From contig CALWPY010000005.1 of NCBI GenBank assembly GCA_944383545.1, positions 1 through 64,000 of the forward strand: DNA of 64,000 nt, read 5' to 3'. The stretch comes from an uncultured Lachnospiraceae bacterium (GTDB lineage: Bacteria; Bacillota; Clostridia; Lachnospirales; Lachnospiraceae). The notes below the pieces were generated by a model. It made no database searches. It worked only from the letters and a program-made list of their open reading frames with translations, and had not been told where the DNA came from. Of this stretch, positions 41,939 to 50,304 are shown piece by piece. Numbering within the stretch: position 1 is the first letter of the stretch; every line of letters begins with the position of its first letter. A program made the translations under genes and the position numbers.

Positions 41939-43174
41939 TTATGCATATAAAGGATATTTATCAGTAATAGCCTTTACAAGCTTCATTGCTGTTTCATTAT
42001 CCTTATCAATAACAGCTGCTTTAATTGCATCTGCAATGGAATACATATCTTCTTTTACTGCGCCTCTTGTAGTTATCGCAGGTGTTCCAAGTCTTATACC
42101 GCTTGTAACAAAAGGTGACTTCGGGTCATTTGGAACTGTGTTTTTATTTGCCGTAATATGTACGGAATCAAGTAATTTTTCAACCTCTTTTCCTGTAAGT
42201 CCAAGATTCTGAAGGTCTACCAGCATAAGGTGATTGTCAGTTCCTCCTGATACTATATTAAATCCTCTCTCAATAAGAGACTGTGCAAGAGTTGCCGCAT
42301 TATCCACAACTCTATCCATATATTCCTTATATTCAGGAGAAAGAGCCTCTTTAAAACATACTGCCTTAGCTGCTATTACATGCATGAGAGGACCTCCCTG
42401 GATTCCAGGAAATACAGCCTTATTGAAATTGTATTTTTCATTTACTTCATTGCTTGAAAGAATGAGTCCGCCTCTAGGACCTCTTAAAGTCTTATGAGTT
42501 GTTGTAGTTGTTACATGTGCGTAAGGTATAGGGCTCATGTGATTTCCTGTTGCTACAAGTCCTGCGATATGAGCCATATCTACCATGAGAACTGCTCCAA
42601 CCTCATCAGCTATTTCACGGAACTTCTTAAAATCTATTGCTCTTGCATAAGCAGATGCGCCTGCAACTATCATCTTTGGCTTACATTCTTTTGCAATTCT
42701 TAAGACCTCATCATAATCTATAAATCCGTCGTCATTAACGCCGTAAGGAACTACATTAAAATATTTACCGGACATATTAACAGGACTTCCATGTGTAAGA
42801 TGTCCTCCATGTGCAAGATTCATTCCCATAAAGGTATCACCCGGCTCCATAATTGCAAAAAATACAGCCATGTTTGCCTGAGCACCTGAATGAGGCTGAA
42901 CATTTGCGTATTCACATCCGAAAAGCTCCTTTGCACGTTCTCTGGCAAGGTCTTCAACCACATCTACGTACTCACAGCCACCGTAATATCTCTTTCCCGG
43001 ATATCCTTCAGCATACTTATTAGTAAGAGGGCTTCCCATTGCCGCCATAACTGCTTTTGAAACAATATTTTCTGAAGCTATAAGTTCTATATTGTCATTC
43101 TGTCTGCTTATTTCATCAGACATTGCCTTTGCTACTTCCGGGTCGATATTCGTAATCTCGTCAAAACTGTACAT
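41939..43174 (-). CDS. glyA: Serine hydroxymethyltransferase
   Basis: The 411-residue PLP enzyme interconverts serine and glycine with tetrahydrofolate, feeding one-carbon metabolism. Motifs: [68 protein letters not shown] and [17 protein letters not shown] (PLP lysine in [11 protein letters not shown]), ending [14 protein letters not shown]. All are intact. Its promoter region holds copy B of the two-hairpin element, which duplicates the -10 box. Confidence 0.97.
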   Translation of the reverse strand: MYSFDEITNIDPEVAKAMSDEISRQNDNIELIASENIVSKAVMAAMGSPLTNKYAEGYPGKRYYGGCEYVDVVEDLARERAKELFGCEYANVQPHSGAQANMAVFFAIMEPGDTFMGMNLAHGGHLTHGSPVNMSGKYFNVVPYGVNDDGFIDYDEVLRIAKECKPKMIVAGASAYARAIDFKKFREIADEVGAVLMVDMAHIAGLVATGNHMSPIPYAHVTTTTTHKTLRGPRGGLILSSNEVNEKYNFNKAVFPGIQGGPLMHVIAAKAVCFKEALSPEYKEYMDRVVDNAATLAQSLIERGFNIVSGGTDNHLMLVDLQNLGLTGKEVEKLLDSVHITANKNTVPNDPKSPFVTSGIRLGTPAITTRGAVKEDMYSIADAIKAAVIDKDNETAMKLVKAITDKYPLYA

Positions 43175-43210
43175 CTGTTTACCTCCGTTAAATATATTAA
43201 ATCAACGCGT

Positions 43211-43301
43211 TCATTATACCATGTCGCCTGTCGGCTCCATGTGTTTTTCGCATTATGCCGGATTCCGCAAGAGCAATCCGGCGCAATGCTCATTATACCA
43301 T
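43211..43301 (-). repeat. Two-hairpin element, copy B, inserted at the glyA promoter
   Basis: Read on the minus strand: direct repeats ATGGTATAATGA at both ends (43301-43290 and 43222-43211); hairpin 1 (43289-43250: GCATT/AATGC below, GCCGGATT/AATCCGGC above, loop GCTCTTGCGG); GAAAAACA; hairpin 2 (CATG-GA-GCC-GACA-GGC-GA-CATG). The outer -10 box has a near-consensus -35, TGGACA, 17 bases upstream, so it is probably the native glyA promoter; the inner copy lies 37 bases from the glyA start. Plan and loops match copy A at 39205-39293 while stem bases differ in a compensated way. Confidence 0.75.
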
Positions 43302-43384
43302 AACCCAAATATTATGTCCATAAACAAATGGTTGGTTATCTTTTTCCATAACATGCGACTTATGGTATTTTTCAGTCCTATATA

Positions 43385-43747
43385 TCATTTCAGACCGTTT
43401 TTGCTTAATATGTAAATCAGTTTTTTTCTGTAATACTCTATTTTGTTTAAATATATGTTTCTCTTTGTTTTTAAATTTACTAAATTAGCCTGCAATAATC
43501 CGTCTATAGCCGTACTATTACTGATAAAAGTATTATAATACTCTTCTATTTTGCTTATATCATGATGATATCTAAAGTATACTTCAGCGCAAAAAAATTG
43601 AGCTTCCGCTTTAATTCTTATTGTATAACTATCCTCAAGCGCCCTCTCTATTTTCCTGATTTCCAAGTTTATATTATCAATTTTTTCTTCATAGTTATTT
43701 ATTTTAACTCTGTAAATATCAATAGTAGCTTCAACATCCTTATCCAT
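43385..43747 (-). CDS. Coiled-coil protein, YwqH/DUF5082-like LXG accessory
   Basis: The 120-residue protein is entirely helical (IDIYRVKINNYEEKIDNINLEIRKIE then a second long helix LVNLKTKRNIYLNKIEYYRKKLIY). The heptad pattern and hairpin shape recall the small YwqH (DUF5082) proteins encoded beside LXG toxins of the type VII secretion system in Bacillus. It is the last gene of the LXG operon, 18 bases after the 90-residue helical protein. Assignment rests on context and shape, not on a specific motif. Confidence 0.55.
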   Translation of the reverse strand: MDKDVEATIDIYRVKINNYEEKIDNINLEIRKIERALEDSYTIRIKAEAQFFCAEVYFRYHHDISKIEEYYNTFISNSTAIDGLLQANLVNLKTKRNIYLNKIEYYRKKLIYILSKNGLK

Positions 43748-43765
43748 ATTCTGTTCTTCCCCCCG

Positions 43766-44038
43766 CTAATCAGTAATTTTCAATTCCTTACTTATGCTGA
43801 AATCTATATTTAAAAAGCTTTCTGCAATATATTTCAAATTTTCAGCATCCTGTAACATAAGCTTATTATACTGTTCAAATTCATTTTCAATCATTTTATA
43901 ACATTCAACGCATTTTCCCTGTACCATGACATTTGTAGCTTCAGATATTTCAACCTCTTTATCCTTACATATACTGTCAATAATATCCTTAAAACCTTTT
44001 GCGGCACTGTTTACATATTCGGTATCACTTTTTATCAT
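43766..44038 (-). CDS. Small helical protein, WXG100/DUF5344-like LXG partner
   Basis: The 90-residue protein has the size and helical-hairpin plan of WXG100-like export partners (YVNSAAKGFKDIIDSICKDKEV, turn region, then VECYKMIENEFEQYNKLMLQDAENLKYIAESF). The WXG motif itself is absent, as in YwqI/DUF5344-type partners, which assist LXG toxin export. It lies between the two putative immunity genes and the 120-residue coiled-coil gene, with a strong GAGGAGG site. Confidence 0.55.
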   Translation of the reverse strand: MIKSDTEYVNSAAKGFKDIIDSICKDKEVEISEATNVMVQGKCVECYKMIENEFEQYNKLMLQDAENLKYIAESFLNIDFSISKELKITD

Positions 44039-44050
44039 TTGTAATCCTCC

Positions 44051-44761
44051 TCAATCATAATAGTCAATATCAAATCCCGACGTTTCAAATTCTCCCCAGT
44101 CATCTCTTGTATATCTTGTAAATATTTCCGTCGCATCAAACCAGTCGCTTACTATTCTCTCGAGGGCGTAGCTTTTATATTCTTCAAACTGCTCCTCTGT
44201 TATTCCGTGATACTCCAGGAATTTTTTTATTGTCTCTTTATCATCAAATTCTAATTTTCCGTCTTTTTTTAAATAATCCGTCAATACAGAAACCCTGCAT
44301 TCCAGTATTTTTTCGTCAGGGTAGTAATAATAATAAATACTTAACCATTCTCCTTCTGCAATATAATAGTCTGCACCAAATAATACATGTTGTTCTCCTA
44401 AATTAACACGTATTCCTAAACTTTCATCGTAGTCTCCCTCTGCTTCCTCCTTATAATCATAAGCAATATACTGTTCTCTTTCTTCAGGCTCCCACGATTC
44501 AAAATTCAATCTCTCCAATTCATCCATTCCGCCAAGTCCGCCATTTAAAGAAAATACTGTATACCATAAGCTATCGCATGAATAGTACATCTGGTCGAAG
44601 ATATTTTTTGTTTTTATATATCTCGTGTACACATGCAGGGGCAGGTATACAGCAAGTAAAATCAAAATTACAGCTAGTATTCTCTTTCTTCTCCTTTTCT
44701 TTGTCTCCCTGTCAGGATATTCAGTTTCCTTTAATTCTTTATAAAATAAATTCTCTCTCAC
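44051..44761 (-). CDS. Putative immunity-type membrane protein, copy 2 of a tandem duplication
   Basis: The 236-residue protein starts at GTG 44761 (GGAGAA ahead). It has a basic stretch (ETKKRRRKR), one membrane helix (ILAVILILLAVYLPLHVY, ~30-47) and an acidic, Tyr-rich outer domain (e.g. WLSIYYYYYPDEKILECRV). The N-terminal ~83 and C-terminal ~75 residues are almost identical to the upstream copy, but residues ~84-160 differ. Downstream of an LXG-type gene it is best explained as an immunity protein that shields the producer from the toxin at the membrane. The family was not recognised. Confidence 0.6.
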   Translation of the reverse strand: MRENLFYKELKETEYPDRETKKRRRKRILAVILILLAVYLPLHVYTRYIKTKNIFDQMYYSCDSLWYTVFSLNGGLGGMDELERLNFESWEPEEREQYIAYDYKEEAEGDYDESLGIRVNLGEQHVLFGADYYIAEGEWLSIYYYYYPDEKILECRVSVLTDYLKKDGKLEFDDKETIKKFLEYHGITEEQFEEYKSYALERIVSDWFDATEIFTRYTRDDWGEFETSGFDIDYYD

Positions 44762-44808
44762 TTTTATTCTCCGTTATATGCAGGTCTTCACGTATATTAC
44801 AATAATCC

Positions 44809-45519
44809 CTAATTATAATAATCCGTATCAAATCCCGACGTTTCAAATTCTCCCCAGTCATCTCTTGTATATCTTGTAAATATTTCCGTCGCATCAAACC
44901 AGTCGCTTACTATTCTTTCGAGGGCGTAGCTTTTATATTCTTCAAACTGCTCCTCTGTTATTCCATGATACTCCAGGAATTTTTTTATTGTCTCTTTATC
45001 ATCAAATTCTAATTTTCCGTCTTTTTCAAAATGATGTGTCAATACGGAGACCATACATTCAAGTATTTTTTCATCAGGATAGTAATAATAATAGATACTT
45101 AAATACTCTCCTTCTGTAATACCATATCCTGCTCCTAATACTACATATTGCTCCCTCAGATTAATATCTATACTTATCCCCATATCATAGTCTCCCACTG
45201 CATCTTTGTTATAATCATAGTCAATATACTGTTCTCTTTCCTCAGGCTCCCACGATTCATAGTTGAATCTCTCCAATTCATCCATTCCGCCAAGTCCGCC
45301 ATTTAAAGAAAATACCGTATACCATAAGCTATCGCATGAATAGTACATCTGGTCGAAGATATTTTTTGTTTTTATATATCTCGTGTACACATGCAGGGGC
45401 AAGTATACAGCAAGTAAAATCAAAATTACAGCTAGTATTCTCTTTCTTCTCCTCTTCTTTGTCTCTCTGTCAGGATATTCAGTTTCCTTTAATTCTTTAA
45501 AAAATAAATTCTCTCTCAC
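44809..45519 (-). CDS. Putative immunity-type membrane protein, copy 1 of a tandem duplication
   Basis: The 236-residue protein starts at GTG 45519 behind AGGAGAA. The plan is the same as in copy 2: KKRRRKR, one membrane helix, and an outer domain with YLSIYYYYYPDEKILECMV and a C-terminal YHGITEEQFEEYKSYALE. Differences from copy 2 concentrate in residues ~84-160 (for example DYNKDAVGDYDMGISIDIN here). It lies 43 bases after the LXG-type gene, the normal place of an immunity gene. Confidence 0.6.
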   Translation of the reverse strand: MRENLFFKELKETEYPDRETKKRRRKRILAVILILLAVYLPLHVYTRYIKTKNIFDQMYYSCDSLWYTVFSLNGGLGGMDELERFNYESWEPEEREQYIDYDYNKDAVGDYDMGISIDINLREQYVVLGAGYGITEGEYLSIYYYYYPDEKILECMVSVLTHHFEKDGKLEFDDKETIKKFLEYHGITEEQFEEYKSYALERIVSDWFDATEIFTRYTRDDWGEFETSGFDTDYYN

Positions 45520-45562
45520 TTTTATTCTCCTAAATAAAGCAATGCATGATTAAAGCCCTCTG

Positions 45563-47368
45563 CTACATGGCATTTTTTCCCTCTTCAAGACATTCAATAA
45601 ATTTATATGCCTCAGGACTTACATTCCTTAAATATGCCTCTATTTCTTCCATACCTACATAATCTGATGTCCTATCTCCCTTATACTGCGCATAAATCTT
45701 ACGCTTAATTTCATCAATGTCATTGTAAAGAAGAAAATATTCTGCTCTTGTATAATCCTTCCCCAGTCCGTCATAATATTTTGCGGCAGCCTCCATATAT
45801 GAAAGACCGTATGTTTTCATCATACAGGTTATATTTTCCGCATCTAAATCAGACATATAATCTCCGTTTCCAAAACTTACGCTGTCATACTCTTTTTCGT
45901 TTTCCTGAGTCCTGTCCAAAACTGACTCTATGCTGTCAGTAATCGAATCTAACGTCTCACTTATGGAAATAATACTTTCACTTCCCAAAACCGGCTGTAA
46001 TGCCATACCTCCCGCTCCGTCTGATAAAACGGCATCTCCCAGCCAGCCGGACATATCCTCCCTCAGCTCATCTCTGTCTCCATATTGGAAAATATCAAAT
46101 GCAACCGGAGAAAACACATTCATAAGATTAATTTCCGTCCCATGATAAATTCCAAAATATAAGTCGCTTGTAACACTGTTTTTATCCATATCCGTTGCCA
46201 AAATCGCTGCGGATGTAATCATCTGATGAGCAAAATCCCCCTTATCCTTCATCATATAATACTGCTCATTCCATAATGACTTAAACTCATCATCTGAAAT
46301 TGTTTTGCCCAATGCTTTTTCCATATTATCTTTAAAACTTTTTTTGTCTTTTATAATACTATCGTAATCCATTTCCCTCTCATACCCAGATATCTCATGC
46401 TGAACTCTTACCTTATATTTAAGATAATTATATTCACTTTTAGTTAGTCCCAATATTTCAGTATAAATTTCTTCTTCACTCATCCCGTCAAAAACATTAT
46501 CAATATAATTTTCATTTGTAAAACTTGATAATTTTATTTCCGAAAGGGCATCTCCTGCCGTGCTGTCCCACATTTCCTTATTATCGTCATACACAAGACC
46601 ACCCATTATTCTGGCATATATCCAGTCAATTTCCTGTTTACTTTTTGCAGGACACGCACTGCATAATTCTGTATAAACCTTCTTCATCAGCTCAACAGTC
46701 TTATCATCAAAGCCAAACTGTCTGCCGACAATTTGAAAATAATCAGAATCCATATATCTGGCCTTTCTCCAAATTTCTTCTGCGCCCTCTGCCCAGCTTA
46801 AATCATGTCCTTCAAGACAAAATGTACCTGATTTTTTATCAAAGCTGATACTGTTTGCACAAATAAAACCGTCATATACCTTATCAGCCAGTTCTCTGAC
46901 ATAAGAATACATATTTCCGGTCTCTTCATTAAAAGCATACATATCCTCTGTTTTCTTTTCTAAAAATCTCTTATAGTCATATAAATCCGCTTCTGCATCC
47001 TCATATAGTTTATATAAAAAATCATTATCATCAATATCATTCAGAACGCCTTTTAAAGCAGTTATCAAATCAATTATATATTCCTCATTTATCTCTTCCA
47101 TATCATCAAAGTACCTTTCCATTGCCTTAACGTATCTGCCGTTTTCTTCAAGCATCTCCGTTAATGTACAGTAAAACAGCTTTAAAAGAGGAAGTCTTAC
47201 GGTTTCATACATTTCCTTTATACCGTCATATGCCTCTCCCTCAAGATATGTATTTTCCGTAAATGCATGTATCTTTTCAATCATATTGTTAATCTGAGGT
47301 ATATTTTTTCTTAAATTAAAATTCATATCCTCCAGCTGTGTTTTTATTTCTGAAATTTTTATGTTCAT
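45563..47368 (-). CDS. LXG-domain-like type VII secretion effector (putative toxin)
   Basis: The 601-residue protein has no signal peptide. Its N-terminal ~190 residues are long helices with an LXG-like pattern: KISEIKTQLEDMNFNLRKNI, then NTYLEGEAYDGIKEMYETVRLPLLKLF, which matches the G-xx-Y/W...Y..V..PLL core of LXG proteins. A middle region (WAEGAEEIWRKARYMDSDYF, FGFDDKTVELMKKVYTEL, WIYARIMGGLVYDDN) recurs, to my recollection, in large Lachnospiraceae proteins without known function. The C-terminal part (from ~440) is unclassified and would be the toxin module. It heads an operon with two immunity-like and two small helical genes. No secretion machinery genes (EssC, YukD) are in the window. 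Confidence 0.62.
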   Translation of the reverse strand: MNIKISEIKTQLEDMNFNLRKNIPQINNMIEKIHAFTENTYLEGEAYDGIKEMYETVRLPLLKLFYCTLTEMLEENGRYVKAMERYFDDMEEINEEYIIDLITALKGVLNDIDDNDFLYKLYEDAEADLYDYKRFLEKKTEDMYAFNEETGNMYSYVRELADKVYDGFICANSISFDKKSGTFCLEGHDLSWAEGAEEIWRKARYMDSDYFQIVGRQFGFDDKTVELMKKVYTELCSACPAKSKQEIDWIYARIMGGLVYDDNKEMWDSTAGDALSEIKLSSFTNENYIDNVFDGMSEEEIYTEILGLTKSEYNYLKYKVRVQHEISGYEREMDYDSIIKDKKSFKDNMEKALGKTISDDEFKSLWNEQYYMMKDKGDFAHQMITSAAILATDMDKNSVTSDLYFGIYHGTEINLMNVFSPVAFDIFQYGDRDELREDMSGWLGDAVLSDGAGGMALQPVLGSESIISISETLDSITDSIESVLDRTQENEKEYDSVSFGNGDYMSDLDAENITCMMKTYGLSYMEAAAKYYDGLGKDYTRAEYFLLYNDIDEIKRKIYAQYKGDRTSDYVGMEEIEAYLRNVSPEAYKFIECLEEGKNAM

Positions 47369-47469
47369 ATGAGCCCTAACCTATATAAATAATTGTTTTT
47401 TAATAAGTTACTATAGAAATTATATAATTAAATAAATTTATAGTCAACTCATATATTTTATAATATTAA

Positions 47470-47512
47470 ACAGGGCATAAAGCTATTACAAATAAGCTCC
47501 ATGCCCTGTCAT
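47470..47512 (-). terminator. Terminator of the suf operon
   Basis: Stem ACAGGGCAT/ATGCCCTGT (47470-47478 with 47501-47509), extended by GGAGCTT/AGCTTT inside, lying in the gap after sufU; A/T-rich sequence follows on the minus strand. The rest of the gap to the LXG-type gene is A/T-rich. Confidence 0.6.
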
Positions 47513-47541
47513 AATAAATATATTTAAAAATTTATTTTTAC

Positions 47542-47976
47542 TTAAGACTCCTTGTCTTCCTTAAACATTTCCTCCATTGTATGCCAGCCCAAAACGGCAC
47601 ATTTAACTCTTGCAGGCATATGGGATATATCCTGAAGCACTGAGGCTTCTTCCAATTCCTCCAGTTCTTCATCTGTAACATTTCCCTTAATCATTCTGAG
47701 AAAGATATCTGAAAGCCTCATGGCTTCTTCTTTGGTTTTTCCTATTATAAGGTCAAGCATTATATCAGCCGAAGCCTGTGAAATTGCACATCCGTTTCCT
47801 ACGTATGCTCCGTCTGTAATTATACCGTCGTCAACCCTGAGCTTTAACCTAATCTCGTCTCCGCAACTGGGATTAACTCCATCCATTTCAAAATTTGCAT
47901 TTTCAAGCTCATGTTTATGTTCCGGATGAAGATTATGGTCCGTGAGAATTTCATTATAAAAGGTTTTATTCTGCAT
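47542..47976 (-). CDS. sufU: SufU-type iron-sulfur cluster assembly/sulfur transfer protein
   Basis: The 144-residue protein has the three conserved cysteines of SufU: MDGVNPSCGDEIRLKL, VGNGCAISQASADIM and PARVKCAVLGWHTMEE, with the Asp in the second position of the first motif. SufU binds zinc and accepts sulfur from SufS for transfer to SufBCD. It is the last gene of sufC-sufB-sufD-sufS-sufU; its start overlaps sufS by eleven bases. Confidence 0.95.
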   Translation of the reverse strand: MQNKTFYNEILTDHNLHPEHKHELENANFEMDGVNPSCGDEIRLKLRVDDGIITDGAYVGNGCAISQASADIMLDLIIGKTKEEAMRLSDIFLRMIKGNVTDEELEELEEASVLQDISHMPARVKCAVLGWHTMEEMFKEDKES

Positions 47977-49231
47977 ATCCCATTTTCCTCCTTAAATCTT
48001 TAAGACTTTCTATGAATCTGTCCACTTCTTCCATTGTATTATAAAAAGCAAAGCTTGCTCTTGTAGTTGACATAACTCCAAGATGCTTCATAAGAGGCTG
48101 TGCACAGTGATGTCCTGCTCTTACGGCTATATTATCTGCACTTAAGATATATGCCACATCATGAGGATGCACCCCTTCCACGGTAAATGTTATGATACCA
48201 TGATGTTCATCAGGGTCTTCAGAGCCTATCACTTTTACGTGGCTGATTTTTCCCATTTCCCAAAGAGCATATGCCGTCAGCTTGTTTTCTCTTTCTTCTA
48301 TTTTATCAAACCCTATTTTTTCTATATATCTTATGGCTTCCGCAAGTCCCGCAGCTCCTGCCGCATTGACTGTACCCGCTTCAAACTTATGAGGCAGTTC
48401 AGCATATACCGCTCCTTCACGGGTTACGGAATCTATCATTTCTCCTCCCGTAAGGAAAGGAGGCATTTTTTCAAGATATTCTTCTTTTCCATATAAAACA
48501 CCTATACCCATAGGTGCAAACATCTTATGTCCCGAAAATGCAAGAAAATCCACATCCAGTGCACGTACGTCAACAGGTATGTGCGGTACGCTCTGTGCCC
48601 CGTCTGCCACAAGCACAGCACCTTTTCTGTGACATATTTCTGCGAGGCGTTTCATATCGTTCAGCCTTCCAAAAACATTTGAAATCTGTGTAAATGCAAC
48701 TATCTTCGTTTTTTCTGTAATAACAGACTCCAGTTCTTCCTCTGTCACATTTCCCTGCATGTCACATTCAATATATTTTAAGACTGCTCCCTTTCTCTTT
48801 GCGGCATGCTGCCATGGAAGCATATTACTGTGATGCTCCATTATGCTTATGGCTATCTCGTCTCCCTCATTAAGAAGCAGATCTCCCAGACTGTAAGCAA
48901 GTAAATTAAGACTTTCAGAAGCATTTCTTGTAAATATAATTTCTCTTTCACTTGCTGCATTTATAAATTTCTGAACTGTTACTCTTGCAGATTCATACTT
49001 TTCCGTAGCCATTTCACTCAGATTATATAAGCCTCTTAACGGATTGGCATTATACTCTTCATAAAATTTCTTTTCTTCATTTAATACACATTCGGGTTTC
49101 TGTGAAGTTGCCGCATTATCCAGATATGCCATGTCATATTTATTAAGCAGAGGAAAATCTGCTCTTATTTTTAAATCTTCCTCTGTAAATTTATCAGAAA
49201 ATTTAATTTCGGTTTCAGGATTTTTATTCAT
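47966..49231 (-). CDS. sufS: Cysteine desulfurase SufS
   Basis: The 421-residue PLP enzyme removes sulfur from cysteine for Fe-S cluster assembly. Motifs: AYLDNAATSQKPECVLN, REIIFTRNASESLNLLAYSLG, AISIMEHHSNMLPWQ, VLVADGAQSVPHIPVD and FLAFSGHKMFAPMGIGVLYG (PLP lysine), plus the active-site cysteine loop in IAVRAGHHCAQPLMKHLG. All are intact. It overlaps sufD by eight bases. Confidence 0.97.
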   Translation of the reverse strand: MNKNPETEIKFSDKFTEEDLKIRADFPLLNKYDMAYLDNAATSQKPECVLNEEKKFYEEYNANPLRGLYNLSEMATEKYESARVTVQKFINAASEREIIFTRNASESLNLLAYSLGDLLLNEGDEIAISIMEHHSNMLPWQHAAKRKGAVLKYIECDMQGNVTEEELESVITEKTKIVAFTQISNVFGRLNDMKRLAEICHRKGAVLVADGAQSVPHIPVDVRALDVDFLAFSGHKMFAPMGIGVLYGKEEYLEKMPPFLTGGEMIDSVTREGAVYAELPHKFEAGTVNAAGAAGLAEAIRYIEKIGFDKIEERENKLTAYALWEMGKISHVKVIGSEDPDEHHGIITFTVEGVHPHDVAYILSADNIAVRAGHHCAQPLMKHLGVMSTTRASFAFYNTMEEVDRFIESLKDLRRKMGYAE

Positions 49232-50291
49232 CTTCCATACCTCTTCCTAAATATTCCTGTATCCTCTTCTTTTCATCTTCATCCGGTATCATGTTGCATA
49301 TCGCATCTATTCTGGCATTAGCCATAAGTTCATATATTTCCTGATGAGACATTCCTCTTGATTCCATATAAAACATGAGGTCCTCATCAAGTCTTCCTAT
49401 GGTAGCTCCATGATTACCCTGAACGTCCTCTTCTGCACATAATATAAGAGGAATGGTCTGGTTTACCACACCTTCCGAAAGAAGCAGCACATCTTCCTTT
49501 TCGTCGCCCTCAGAGCCTGAAGAGCCATTCAAAAAGTCTATCGTTCCACGAAAAAGCTTGAATGCATTATCCTTTAAAACCCCTGAAGCATTGATGACGC
49601 TTTTGGTTTTCTTTCCTTTATGAGATGCAACATAATTCATGTCCAGCTTCTGATTCTCATATGTCATATATCCTATATCAGTATTAAGCCTGCTCCCCTT
49701 ACCATTAAGCGCAGTATGACAACCCGCATAGGTTTCTTTTCCGCCTAAAAAGAGATTTATTATATCAATTTCCGCATTATCCGAAAGATTAACTCCGATG
49801 TCATTCATGCAGATAAAATCCTTTGAATGTCTGTTTACCTGAATTAAACGCACCAGTGAATTTTCTTCAGCATGGATTTTAGTCTGTACAAGGGCAAGTC
49901 CTTCACCTGAAGACTTGTAATCCATGATAAGTGTCACTTCACTGTCCTTACCTGCATAAAGTTCTACACTGTTTCCTGCATTCTCTCCGTCTTCATAAGA
50001 AAAATCCAGCTTTAAAGGCTCTGCTTCTTTTACACCCTCTTTTACTGAAAAAGACAAAGGCGAGATGCCCGCACTATTTATTAATATATCTGCTCCGTTT
50101 CCCATTCCGGTCTTTATATCTTCAAAAGATGAAAACCGTTCCTCTCTTTTATCAATTCCTGCAGGAACTTTTTCTTCCATTAAGCCCTGCTTATCTAATT
50201 TAATCTTTTTAAGCTCTGTTTCATTCATGTGAAGCCAATTCCATGTAGGAGACGGCAGTTTATTTATTTTTATATCAAGTCCCTGATTCAT
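49224..50291 (-). CDS. sufD: Fe-S cluster scaffold subunit SufD
   Basis: The 355-residue protein has the SufBD-core beta-helix (e.g. LVQTKIHAEENSLVRLIQVNRH, DNAEIDIINLFLGGKETYAG, DVLLLSEGVVNQTIPLILC, EDVQGNHGATIGRLDEDLMFYM), ending MSHQEIYELMANARIDAICNMI. It assembles with SufB and SufC. It is shorter and more divergent than SufD of proteobacteria, as usual in Clostridia. It lies 13 bases after sufB. Confidence 0.92.
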   Translation of the reverse strand: MNQGLDIKINKLPSPTWNWLHMNETELKKIKLDKQGLMEEKVPAGIDKREERFSSFEDIKTGMGNGADILINSAGISPLSFSVKEGVKEAEPLKLDFSYEDGENAGNSVELYAGKDSEVTLIMDYKSSGEGLALVQTKIHAEENSLVRLIQVNRHSKDFICMNDIGVNLSDNAEIDIINLFLGGKETYAGCHTALNGKGSRLNTDIGYMTYENQKLDMNYVASHKGKKTKSVINASGVLKDNAFKLFRGTIDFLNGSSGSEGDEKEDVLLLSEGVVNQTIPLILCAEEDVQGNHGATIGRLDEDLMFYMESRGMSHQEIYELMANARIDAICNMIPDEDEKKRIQEYLGRGMEDE

Positions 50292-50304
50292 AAAGCTTAT
50301 CCTC

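Larger units (their letters stand above)
44051..45519 (-). repeat. Tandem gene duplication, unit about 758 bp
   Basis: The genes at 44051-44761 and 44809-45519 are both 711 bp and offset by 758 bases. Their first and last thirds are nearly identical at nucleotide level, including the GGAGAATAAAAGTG start region, while the middle third diverges. This points to a recent duplication followed by diversification or gene conversion limited to the flanks. Confidence 0.85.

Noticed and set aside
43211..43301. Known riboswitch (ZTP/pfl or THF type) upstream of glyA
   Set aside because: Such riboswitches occur at glyA, but the conserved core sequences I know are not visible, and the same element precedes an unrelated peptide gene.
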